Origin: Bacteriovoracaceae bacterium
GTDB lineage: Bacteria > Bdellovibrionota > Bacteriovoracia > Bacteriovoracales > Bacteriovoracaceae
NCBI GenBank assembly: GCA_947448095.1
Contig: CANFNN010000034.1
Span: 1-15,217, forward strand
DNA length: 15,217 nt
Direction: 5' to 3'
The translations under genes were made by a program, and so were the position numbers. Positions 7,014 through 14,212 of the stretch are shown one piece after another. Numbering within the stretch: position 1 is the first letter of the stretch; each line of letters starts with the position of its first letter. Under the pieces are notes generated by a model. It had not been told where the DNA came from and ran no database searches. It saw only the letters and a program-made list of their open reading frames with translations.

Positions 7014-8264
7014 ATGAACCGAATTATTGGAAAAATAAATCCTGATCAAAGGCATGTTACTATTTGGGGCGCTGGATTCTCTGGCCTTGTTTTAGGTTAT
7101 TTTTTAAAAGATCAGGGCTACGCTGTTACTATTTATGAAAAATCGAATCGTATCGGCGGCAAGATTCAAACCAAGAGAACTGGTGCAGGTTTAGCTGAGA
7201 GAGGGGCGCATGCTCTCTATCTCAATCAAGATGGACTTGAACTAATCAAGGAATTAAAACTTGAGCCGATTCCTGCTGCAAAAAAGCTGCGCCATCTTCT
7301 CATGATCAACGGTAAGCCTAAACGCCCTCTTCAGTTTAGTTTGTTTTCAAAAATCGCTACCAACGTTTACAAGAAACCTCCACTTGTCTCAGATGGTTTG
7401 ACTGTTGCTGATTTTTTTCGGCCCTTACTAGGCAGTGCTAACGTTCATAATTATTTATCACCTATTCTGGGGGGGATTTATGCCACTCCAGCTGATCAGT
7501 TACATTTTAAGTCCATTTTTCCTCAGGTTGGTCAAAAAGCTCAATTTGATTCTTACTGGTCGTTTTTAAAAATGCTGATGAAGCTTAAGAAAAGTCAGCC
7601 AAAAATTGAATTATCCGGATCAGTAACTTTTGAAGGCGGAATGCAAACCCTCATCAATCGGTTAGGCGAAGTTTTAAAGCATGAGATAAAACTCAACTAC
7701 AAAGAAGAATTTAGAATCAAGGGCAACACTATTGTTTGCACAGACGCGGTGAATGCAGCTCAAATACTTAAAGAGCTGCGCCCAGAATTAAGCCGAGAAT
7801 TAGCTCGTATACAATACAGGGCCGTAAGCAGTTCCACCGTATTTTTAAAAAGAGAACTCAAAGGTCTGAACAAAGCATTTGGTGTGTTGATACCACTTGA
7901 GAATGGCTACCATTCAATTGGTATTATTAACAATAAGGCAATCTTCCCTACAAACAATCAAGAAATACAGTCGTACACATTTATCAGTCCGAAACAACTC
8001 ACTGATGAAGAAGTGCTGCAAGATTTAATGTTATTAAGCCCAGATATTAAGGGTGAAGAGATTGAACATATTGAGACCGTCTATTGGGATAAAGCATTAC
8101 CAATTTATGATCTTCAGCTTTTTCTTTCTATTAAGAAATTACATCAACTCGCCTATAAGGAAGACAATCTTGCGATTTTCGGAAACTACGTTGCAGGAAT
8201 AAGTCTTAGAGACATGATAACAGCTGCTAAGACCTTCTCGCGACATCCATTAGATTATACCTAG
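7014..8264 (+). CDS. Protoporphyrinogen-oxidase-like FAD-dependent oxidoreductase (HemY/HemG type)
   Basis: A 416-aa flavoprotein of the amine-oxidase/protoporphyrinogen oxidase fold. The N-terminal Rossmann motif reads HVTIWGAGFSGLVLG (Gly19-Gly24), with Glu42 ending the second strand, then RIGGKIQT (46-53) and ERGAHALY (62-69). The C-terminus has the FAD-contacting Gly-Asn pair (390-391) in LAIFGNYVAGISLRD, as in HemY-type enzymes. These oxidise protoporphyrinogen (or coproporphyrinogen) in heme synthesis at the membrane face. Other members of the fold, such as phytoene desaturases, are possible, and at 416 residues it is somewhat shorter than typical PPOs. No strong ribosome site precedes the ATG, which starts four bases after grxD, so coupled translation is likely. 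Its stop shares a CTAG with the opposing gene. Confidence 0.75.
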   Translation: MNRIIGKINPDQRHVTIWGAGFSGLVLGYFLKDQGYAVTIYEKSNRIGGKIQTKRTGAGLAERGAHALYLNQDGLELIKELKLEPIPAAKKLRHLLMINGKPKRPLQFSLFSKIATNVYKKPPLVSDGLTVADFFRPLLGSANVHNYLSPILGGIYATPADQLHFKSIFPQVGQKAQFDSYWSFLKMLMKLKKSQPKIELSGSVTFEGGMQTLINRLGEVLKHEIKLNYKEEFRIKGNTIVCTDAVNAAQILKELRPELSRELARIQYRAVSSSTVFLKRELKGLNKAFGVLIPLENGYHSIGIINNKAIFPTNNQEIQSYTFISPKQLTDEEVLQDLMLLSPDIKGEEIEHIETVYWDKALPIYDLQLFLSIKKLHQLAYKEDNLAIFGNYVAGISLRDMITAAKTFSRHPLDYT

Positions 8265-9955
8265 TATTGACCTGAAACTGGCGTCGCCTGGCCTTCATCA
8301 TCCTTGAGTAGAATGAGTGCATTCATTCGACCATTGCCGTCAGAAACAAAGTTGACCTTATCAAGGTCTAGCCCACGTAACTCAGGATATTGAAGCTCAA
8401 GAACATCTGTATTCGCAAGGCCAGCGGTCTCAGCACGTAAGGTTGACAGAACTTTCTTCTTTAAGCGTAGTGAGTGAATATTGCTAACGACACCCATCTC
8501 AGGCTTACCGTTGAGAAGAGTTTCATCCGATGTATCCATTTCAGCAATATGAATTATAAATGTTGGAATAAGGTTCTCTTGCTTAATTTTAAGCCCGACT
8601 TTAAACACTAACGGGAAACGCACTTCTTTAGCTCCGATAGCAAGTCGTTCTAACTTTTTTGGAGTATAAATCACATCCATATACAATGTACCAGTGTTGC
8701 TGCCAGCTTCATCCATACGAATGAAGACCTTGTTTGGTCCAAGCATGACTCCAGATTTCTTAAGTATATCATTCCAGAGCCCAGCATCATAAGTGGCAAC
8801 TAGAACTTTATTTACGTAGTCCTCGGAGATACTGACAACAATATTAGCATTTCCTTGGTCAATTAAAGATCTCATTGTCTGAACTGATTCCTCGTGAACT
8901 TTTTCAGAGATGCGAGATTTTACTGGCTTTGTGACTTTGTCTTGAACGCATTTTTTTCCAATCGATTGAAAAAGTACAGGTGGACAAAAATCTCCAGACA
9001 TTTGGACTTCTACTAAATTTGCGTTAGCAGGGCTAACAAACGAATCAATTTTCAATTGGCTTTGGATAGTCGTTGAATCGATCCAGTATTCTTTTGCAAA
9101 TTCAATTTTATTCATGGCAGCCAACATGTCTCCACCCATTCCACTTTTAAGAAGTGAAGAGACTTGAGCGACAAGAAGACCTTTGATGCCATCTTTTTTT
9201 GATTTGATAAGATCCTCAATCTTTTTAGGATCAAATTTAAGCTGCTGGTTTCCAATCTTAATACTTACGTTTGGAACAACGATATTTTGGTAGTCCAAAT
9301 GAATAGAATCAGAACTTCCAACCAGGGAAGATACCATGCTTGAAAAATCAGAATCTTCTAGTAAAAGCTTGAAGGACTTATCATTGTTTCTAAGCTGGAT
9401 TTTAGCGATAAAGTTAATTAACTTTTCTTCTGCAGCAGTGATTACAGGCTTAATAATTTCAATATTAATAAAAGGTAGGGCATTTTTCCCAGGTATTAAA
9501 AGAGACAAAGTCACTTTATCTGCAGAGACCATAATCTTAGAAGCCGAAAAATCTGAAGATACAGATAAACCTTCCACTTTGTCTTCAGTGGCATTAAATT
9601 CTGTCTTAAATCCTCGAACATCGTAGCGTAGGCCATGAATTGTGACCTGAGTCTGTGCATTCAAAAAGTCCATTTTCAACATTCGTGAAAGATCTTTTAA
9701 GAGTTCCATTGCCGATGGATTTAAATAATCTCCTACTTTGGCTTCTGAAACGACAATCGGTTGTTCAAATCTTTGGCTAAATGGATCCTGCTGGCCGAAG
9801 TTTTTCATCAGACGTCTTATTCTATTGGCCAAAACGCCTGACCAATCAGAATCAAGACGAGTTTCAACTAAGATATCAGGCGCTAGAAATGTTTCAGTTT
9901 GTGCCTGGATCCCAGAAACCGAAAGAAGTAAGGCGAGTGTTATTAGTTTGATCAT
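8261..9955 (-). CDS. Exported BPI-like (TULIP superfamily) putative lipid-binding protein A
   Basis: A 564-aa exported protein. A Sec signal peptide covers residues 1 to about 18 (Lys3, a Leu-rich core, IQA/Q cleavage). The rest alternates hydrophobic residues like long amphipathic beta-strands. It divides into an N-terminal half (to about 320) and a C-terminal half (about 368-560). The C-terminal half opens with IVVSISEDYVNKVL then DAGLWNDILKK, which aligns with ISEPVINGAL and TGLFNDLLQE of the neighbouring protein and, from memory, with the second domain of BPI/LBP. Cys324 and Cys336 may form a disulfide. I infer a two-barrel TULIP fold binding lipids in the periplasm. It starts four bases after the upstream paralogue, with no good ribosome site, so translation is probably coupled. 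Another exported beta-rich fold is the main alternative. Confidence 0.6.
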   Translation of the reverse strand: MIKLITLALLLSVSGIQAQTETFLAPDILVETRLDSDWSGVLANRIRRLMKNFGQQDPFSQRFEQPIVVSEAKVGDYLNPSAMELLKDLSRMLKMDFLNAQTQVTIHGLRYDVRGFKTEFNATEDKVEGLSVSSDFSASKIMVSADKVTLSLLIPGKNALPFINIEIIKPVITAAEEKLINFIAKIQLRNNDKSFKLLLEDSDFSSMVSSLVGSSDSIHLDYQNIVVPNVSIKIGNQQLKFDPKKIEDLIKSKKDGIKGLLVAQVSSLLKSGMGGDMLAAMNKIEFAKEYWIDSTTIQSQLKIDSFVSPANANLVEVQMSGDFCPPVLFQSIGKKCVQDKVTKPVKSRISEKVHEESVQTMRSLIDQGNANIVVSISEDYVNKVLVATYDAGLWNDILKKSGVMLGPNKVFIRMDEAGSNTGTLYMDVIYTPKKLERLAIGAKEVRFPLVFKVGLKIKQENLIPTFIIHIAEMDTSDETLLNGKPEMGVVSNIHSLRLKKKVLSTLRAETAGLANTDVLELQYPELRGLDLDKVNFVSDGNGRMNALILLKDDEGQATPVSGQY

Positions 9956-9959
9956 AATA

Positions 9960-11915
9960 TTACTTTTGTGCTGGGTTCTTGCTGTTAAATTTAATATCTT
10001 TAATATCTATATTTACCAACATATAAGCCGCCTGATTAAAAGCGATCGATTTAGGTAAGAACTCAACTCCAGATTGATTAAGAAATTTTCGTAAATCAAT
10101 ATCAAAATTTTTATCTGCGTATTGATCAAGTTGTGCGTGAAGTTTCTTAAGAACGCCATTACGAACAACGTTAAACATATCTCCAACATTTGATGGGTAG
10201 TTGTAAGTATTTAAAAGTTTGTCCCCATTGAAAGCAGATTTGATTTTGATACTAAGATTGACTCCACCTGTGACAGCATCCTTTGTCACAACTGGAAGGA
10301 TTTCAATTTCTAAAGGGAAATATATGATGCCATTGTTGTTGTTTCTCTCAAGCCATGCTCCAATTCCTGTTTCGGCCCAACCAATTGGATCATTCCAAAT
10401 AGATGTGCGAACTTTCTTGAGATCAATAGCGACGTTCGCAACTGCCTTGAGACTGTTTGCGTAGGTAAAGTGTAGCTTGAGGCTACTAATCGAGAGACCA
10501 CCCACATCGCTTATTTCCTGTAGCAGGTCATTAAATAATCCAGTCGAATTCACTAAATCTAAGGCACCGTTTATAACAGGCTCTGAGATAGCAAGATTAA
10601 TGTCGTGGCTTCTTTGAGAGCTTAAATCAAGAACAGGAAGCACTCGAGAAGAATTACCTAGAGTGTTTTTTAATTTGAAAGTTGTATGATTTAAAACAAA
10701 ATTTAAAACTCCGGCCAGTTCAATGTCCTTATTCAAAGGAGTTTTAAGAGTTTTGAGCGAGAGATCAATCTGAGCATGTCGAACAACATGTGAAAACTGC
10801 TCCATCAGAATCTTCATCACATCGACAGCAGGTTTAGTAGGATAAGGAGCAACGATTGTAGATGGCTTTACATAAGTATTATCGATCGCAACTTTATAGG
10901 GATCATAGTTAGTTGATGAAACTTTTGACTTAGACCCAGAGACTGAAGGCTTAGAAAATGTTGCTGTTTTAATTGGTGCAAGGATAATTGTCGGACGAAC
11001 ATATGTATTATCAATAGCGGCAGTATTAAAATGAGTATTTTGTTCAAAATCATTATAAGAAGTCGGAACCTCGCGGTGGTAGATCTCCAAAGTTGTCGCA
11101 ATTTGAGTATTATTTAAATAGACGTTAATCATTTCCGCTAAATCACTTGCAATAAACTCTCCTGCAAAAGCGAGAAGTTTTTTACCAAGAAAGGCTTTTC
11201 TCTCGATTATCTGGTCACGCAAGCGGGACGTATCAAGTTCAGTCTCTTGCTCATTAATGACAATTGAAATCTTAGGCATTTCAAGGCTCGCAAAATTGAT
11301 ATCTAATGTTGGAGGAGATGAGGACTCAAGATTTGAATTTACTGAAAGTACAGATACAGAAGCCAGTCCTTTAGCAACTGAAACTCTCATCATTGAAGTT
11401 AATACAATAGGACGATTTAGAGTTGTGATTTTCAAATTTGAGATGATTGACTTAAGACCTGGCCCACACTTTTTAATTTTCTTTAGGCGATCTTCGCATA
11501 GGCTCATGTTGGCCCCTGTTAAAGTCACCTTGCTAAGATTAATAGAAAGTTTCAAGTCAAAACCAGAAGGTTTAGAATTACTAATAGAAGTGACCAGGCT
11601 TTTCTGATCTACTACACCGGTGACTTTAATGTCTGAGGTGTGCAGATAAAAATCTACGTCTTTAGTTAGGTTTAAATTACTTATTTCTGAGACGATATTG
11701 ACGATTGGGTTGGCGATCAGATCTTTTTGCTTGAGAGTAAATTTATATAAGTTTTGTGGGACAACCACAGTTCTGCTTCCTGAAGCACCAGAATTATACT
11801 TCAGGGCCATTTGCATAATTTTCATGAGCCCACTCTCATTCAATCTAACGGCCATTTGTTCCTGGCCATAGGATAATGTAGAGACAATCAACATGAATAA
11901 AACGAATGACTTCAT
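9960..11915 (-). CDS. Exported BPI-like (TULIP superfamily) putative lipid-binding protein B
   Basis: A 651-aa exported protein, first gene of the pair. The signal peptide is residues 1-17 (Lys2, hydrophobic core, LSYG/QEQ). The N-terminal half starts MAVRLNESGLMKIM, then has SDIKVTG, FDLKLSINLS and a Cys140/Cys150 pair before NLKITT. This order resembles the N-terminal domain of mammalian BPI as I remember it. A polar linker (about 285-365) carries a duplicated 15-residue motif. The C-terminal half (about 370-645) repeats the pattern seen in the downstream paralogue: LAISEPVINGAL, GLFNDLLQE, then IIYFPLEIEI. I start at ATG 11915 because a GGAG lies six bases upstream. An in-frame TTG six codons earlier would sit before that site. 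The function is inferred as periplasmic or surface lipid/LPS binding. The fold assignment is by pattern only. Confidence 0.6.
   Translation of the reverse strand: MKSFVLFMLIVSTLSYGQEQMAVRLNESGLMKIMQMALKYNSGASGSRTVVVPQNLYKFTLKQKDLIANPIVNIVSEISNLNLTKDVDFYLHTSDIKVTGVVDQKSLVTSISNSKPSGFDLKLSINLSKVTLTGANMSLCEDRLKKIKKCGPGLKSIISNLKITTLNRPIVLTSMMRVSVAKGLASVSVLSVNSNLESSSPPTLDINFASLEMPKISIVINEQETELDTSRLRDQIIERKAFLGKKLLAFAGEFIASDLAEMINVYLNNTQIATTLEIYHREVPTSYNDFEQNTHFNTAAIDNTYVRPTIILAPIKTATFSKPSVSGSKSKVSSTNYDPYKVAIDNTYVKPSTIVAPYPTKPAVDVMKILMEQFSHVVRHAQIDLSLKTLKTPLNKDIELAGVLNFVLNHTTFKLKNTLGNSSRVLPVLDLSSQRSHDINLAISEPVINGALDLVNSTGLFNDLLQEISDVGGLSISSLKLHFTYANSLKAVANVAIDLKKVRTSIWNDPIGWAETGIGAWLERNNNNGIIYFPLEIEILPVVTKDAVTGGVNLSIKIKSAFNGDKLLNTYNYPSNVGDMFNVVRNGVLKKLHAQLDQYADKNFDIDLRKFLNQSGVEFLPKSIAFNQAAYMLVNIDIKDIKFNSKNPAQK
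10845..10889 (-). repeat. Linker repeat copy 2 in TULIP-like protein B
   Basis: Encodes AIDNTYVKPSTIVAP at residues 343-357 of the 651-aa protein. It is a near copy of the segment 43 residues upstream (AIDNTYVRPTIILAP). The DNA copies have diverged at several positions, so the duplication is not very recent. Confidence 0.8.
10974..11018 (-). repeat. Linker repeat copy 1 in TULIP-like protein B
   Basis: Encodes AIDNTYVRPTIILAP at residues 300-314 of the 651-aa protein. With the second copy at 10845-10889 it frames a Ser/Lys-rich stretch between the two putative lipid-binding domains. Confidence 0.8.
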
Positions 11916-11921
11916 AAACAA

Positions 11922-11925
11922 CTCC
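11922..11925 (-). promoter_or_regulatory. Shine-Dalgarno site that sets the start of TULIP-like protein B
   Basis: GGAG on the minus strand lies six bases before the ATG at 11915 and is the best ribosome site nearby. It lies downstream of the in-frame TTG at 11933, so that TTG is not favoured as a start. Confidence 0.55.
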
Positions 11926-11928
11926 AAA

Positions 11929-11952
11929 TGCAAGTTTCCCGATTAACTTGCA
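11929..11952 (-). promoter_or_regulatory. Perfect 8-bp inverted repeat just upstream of the TULIP-B ribosome site
   Basis: TGCAAGTT and AACTTGCA are separated by eight bases. In the mRNA the hairpin ends three bases before the GGAG Shine-Dalgarno sequence. It could be an operator or a leader hairpin that tunes access to the ribosome site. The outer arm also holds the self-complementary octamer CTTGCAAG (11947-11954). The structure is plain in the sequence; the function is a guess. Confidence 0.5.
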
Positions 11953-12035
11953 AGAGCAAGGCCATCTTAGTGACTGTAAATTCAGGAGGTTTAACTAGGT
12001 TGTGTGAATAATAGTTGGGCAATGACAAAAGATGG

Positions 12036-12056
12036 ACTGTCAAAATTTTAGACAGT
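12036..12056. repeat. Inverted repeat after holA (possible weak terminator or operator)
   Basis: ACTGTC and GACAGT, perfect 6-bp arms, enclose an AT-only nine-base centre that is itself nearly self-complementary (AAAATTTT). It lies 13 bases past the holA stop on the minus strand. No uridine tract follows the stem on that strand (CCATCTTTT comes next), so it would be a poor intrinsic terminator. One arm overlaps a perfect TTGACA on the minus strand, but no good -10 lies at the right distance. Confidence 0.4.
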
Positions 12057-12069
12057 AACTAAAAAATAC

Positions 12070-13023
12070 CTACTGCTTTAAAAGAACCCTGAGATAAGTC
12101 TGGCGAAGGTCATTCCAAAGGAAATTATCTTTTTTCTTGGACCTGATTTCCCACTGATTGAAGCGTTCAATCTCAAGAATAATCTCCTCAGTCTTCCAAA
12201 GCTTTCCGGTTGACTGAAGATCTTTATCATATTGAGTAAGACGTGGTTTTTGAGAGAGGTAACTTGTATCAGCAAGCTTAATCAAATGGCCCTGCATGAA
12301 ATTGAAAAAACCACGCATTTTATCAAAGTCACCTTCAAGCTTCACGAGTCGATCAAAAAAGTCAGAAAACTTTTTCCGAGTAAAGAGCGAAGCCATCGCA
12401 AACTGATCAAGCTTATCCAGGGTAAAAAGATTTTTAACGTCAGCTACGGAAACTTCCTTAGCCTCGGGTAAATTTAACTTAAGGACTGTGCAAGTATTGT
12501 AAAAAACACTTAGGTTGTTTTCAAGAGCATCAAGGATCCATGCCTTAGCATCGTAGGAAAGTGGTAAGCGAAGATAATTTGCAACAAAGTCTAAAAGTTT
12601 ATTCAGTTCCCAGAAGCGGGGTGGTTCAATAACAAGAGTGTTAATAGCACCATCTTTTATGATTTTTTTCCAACTCACGCCATCAGCTTCATAACTTAGA
12701 ATTATAAAACGATCACTTAATTCGAGCTTTGCCAAAAGATCTAGCATCTCTGCTTTTAAATCCTGAGCTTGATGAATAAAAAAACAATCGCTTCCACCAA
12801 AAAGGCTTAGGGTTTGAAATTCCTCTTCAATCCAGTTACGCGAGACTTCTGAGGCCAATTTATGATGAATAGTTCTACCTGCAGAGCCTCTGATCAGGAA
12901 GTCCTTCATTAATTTAAGACATAAAGGATCAAAGCTGTTGAGTGCTAAAACACCGTTATATGATGAAAGATAATCTTTTTGAAATGATGAGAAGAAATCC
13001 CAAATCTGCCATTTAGAATGCAT
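12070..13023 (-). CDS. holA: DNA polymerase III delta subunit (clamp loader)
   Basis: A 317-aa protein read as HolA, the delta subunit that opens the beta sliding clamp in the clamp-loader complex. Evidence is the delta-like SLFGGSDCFFIHQAQDL segment (about 73-89; the family has a conserved S-L-F-G followed by a hydrophobic strand), the absence of a Walker A motif as expected for delta, and a helical C-terminal half. The strongest support is context: it follows lptE directly, as in E. coli and many Gram-negatives. The ATG at 13023 overlaps the end of lptE by 11 bases, and an AGGGA lies about 11 bases upstream. Overall sequence similarity to well-known HolA proteins is low by eye, so the call depends partly on synteny. 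Confidence 0.8.
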   Translation of the reverse strand: MHSKWQIWDFFSSFQKDYLSSYNGVLALNSFDPLCLKLMKDFLIRGSAGRTIHHKLASEVSRNWIEEEFQTLSLFGGSDCFFIHQAQDLKAEMLDLLAKLELSDRFIILSYEADGVSWKKIIKDGAINTLVIEPPRFWELNKLLDFVANYLRLPLSYDAKAWILDALENNLSVFYNTCTVLKLNLPEAKEVSVADVKNLFTLDKLDQFAMASLFTRKKFSDFFDRLVKLEGDFDKMRGFFNFMQGHLIKLADTSYLSQKPRLTQYDKDLQSTGKLWKTEEIILEIERFNQWEIRSKKKDNFLWNDLRQTYLRVLLKQ

Positions 13024-13657
13024 ATAGAATCATATCCCTGACTGAAATCGCTGCTTGCTCGGCCATGCTTCTAATGACTTTGCGCTGGATCCCCGCGTTC
13101 TGAGTCGCGTTCACACTAACCTCTTCATTATCAAAAATTTCTCGAGCGAACTGGGACCTTAAGGGTATTGTGTCGTTAAAGATAACTCGAGAAGTAAGTC
13201 TGACCTTGTCCCCAAGACCTGATTTTAAGAGTGTGAGTTCCTCCTCAGTTGGCTTCTTAATCACAATCACTTGGAGCATGAGAGTCACGTCTGTTGTACC
13301 AGGGATATAAAAATTCTGTCGTTTGTCACCAATTACGTTCTGAGCTTTTTTTTGTGCCACTCGAAGACTGTTAGGGGTCAAAGTTTCATAGATCGGTTCG
13401 GGAGATTTAATGATGCCAATTAAAATGGCGTCTGCTTCTGGGTGATATCCACTTTTTAACTTGAGGCCTCGGTAAGTTGTTAAAAGGCGATATGTTTCAC
13501 GAGTAAAGTTGTTTGAAACCTCAGGCTGGTTGGAATAATTGTGAAACATAGGAACGGAAAGGCTTGTAATCCCGTACTGGGATAAAGGGTTGTCCTGTTG
13601 AGTGTAGCGATAGCCGCTACAGCCCGAGACCAATATAAGTAGCAATAACAATTTCAT
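13013..13657 (-). CDS. lptE: LPS-assembly lipoprotein LptE
   Basis: A 214-aa outer-membrane lipoprotein. The lipoprotein signal peptide is very short: Met-Lys, a poly-Leu core and the lipobox LVSGC, with Cys13 as the lipidated residue. Right after it comes SGYRYT, like the CGYRF start of LptE, followed by ITSLSVPMFHNYSNQPEV and FTRE, the typical I-x-V-x-x-F-x-N-x-S pattern. LptE plugs the LptD barrel and helps insert LPS into the outer leaflet. It overlaps holA by 11 bases, giving the common lptE-holA pair. No strong ribosome site precedes the ATG. Only 51 bases separate it from the divergent dciA-like gene, so promoters must be very close or overlap coding sequence. Confidence 0.85.
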   Translation of the reverse strand: MKLLLLLILVSGCSGYRYTQQDNPLSQYGITSLSVPMFHNYSNQPEVSNNFTRETYRLLTTYRGLKLKSGYHPEADAILIGIIKSPEPIYETLTPNSLRVAQKKAQNVIGDKRQNFYIPGTTDVTLMLQVIVIKKPTEEELTLLKSGLGDKVRLTSRVIFNDTIPLRSQFAREIFDNEEVSVNATQNAGIQRKVIRSMAEQAAISVRDMILYAF

Positions 13658-13708
13658 TATTAAGCTGTACCATAGACATCTCGAACGGGCTAGGTTAGTG
13701 GTTTAAGT

Positions 13709-14212
13709 ATGTTTAAAAAGTTGGACTTTAAAAGACTGAATTTCGGTGATTTAGAACGAATTGATTCGCATGACATCAAGCGCGATGAAATGCACTCCTT
13801 CTTTCAGACATTTGATTTCCTGGATTTAATAAAAAAATGGCCTGAAATTGTTGGGATAAAACTGGCAGCTGTAACCTCTCCTTTGAAAATTAAACAAGAC
13901 TCGCTCTTTGTTATAACTAAGCACTCAAGCTATTCTCAGGAGCTTTCATTTTCTTCTGAAATGATTAAAAAAGAAGTCTTCAAACAGTTCCCTAATTTAA
14001 AACCGATTATCAAAAAGCTCGCTTTTCAAACTCAGGAAAACTTTTTTGAGCAAAAACTTATAAAAGAACAAGAAATGGCATCGACTCCAAGGCTGCACCC
14101 TCAAAGCCCTAAATATAAGATTCTTAAGCAAGAAGCAGAAAGACTGTTTAACGATGTAGAAGATTTAGAATTAAAAACCACTTTGATTTCAATTTTTATT
14201 CAATCGAAATAA
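13709..14212 (+). CDS. dciA: DUF721/DciA-type protein (putative replicative helicase loader)
   Basis: A 167-aa cytoplasmic protein with a DciA/DUF721 domain at about residues 36-110. The marks are KKWPEIVGIKLAAVTSPLKI, with conserved Trp44 and the Val-Gly, then SLFVITKHSSYSQEL and a helix leading to IIKKLAF. DciA helps load the replicative helicase DnaB in the many bacteria that lack DnaC or DnaI. The N-terminal 30 residues and the Lys/Glu-rich C-terminal tail are variable. There is no clear Shine-Dalgarno sequence before the ATG. It is divergent from lptE-holA, so two replication genes lie close together. Its last 24 bases overlap the end of the opposing methyltransferase gene. Confidence 0.72.
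   Translation: MFKKLDFKRLNFGDLERIDSHDIKRDEMHSFFQTFDFLDLIKKWPEIVGIKLAAVTSPLKIKQDSLFVITKHSSYSQELSFSSEMIKKEVFKQFPNLKPIIKKLAFQTQENFFEQKLIKEQEMASTPRLHPQSPKYKILKQEAERLFNDVEDLELKTTLISIFIQSK

Noticed and set aside
9336..10058. Plus-strand open frames opposite the two TULIP-like genes
   Set aside because: They lie antisense within genes whose signal peptides, length and internal similarity show the minus strand is coding.
10868..11101. Minus-strand 77-codon open frame inside TULIP-like protein B
   Set aside because: It is in a different frame of the same strand across the polar linker, with a biased composition and no start signal.
11916..11933. TTG start adding six residues to TULIP-like protein B
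   Set aside because: The GGAG ribosome site lies downstream of this TTG and at correct spacing for the ATG at 11915, which also gives a normal signal peptide with Lys at position 2.
11991..12010. AGGAGG-like sequence on the plus strand in the holA/TULIP gap, suggesting a small plus-strand gene
   Set aside because: Stops follow at once in the nearby frames, and no start codon at a usable distance opens a reading frame.
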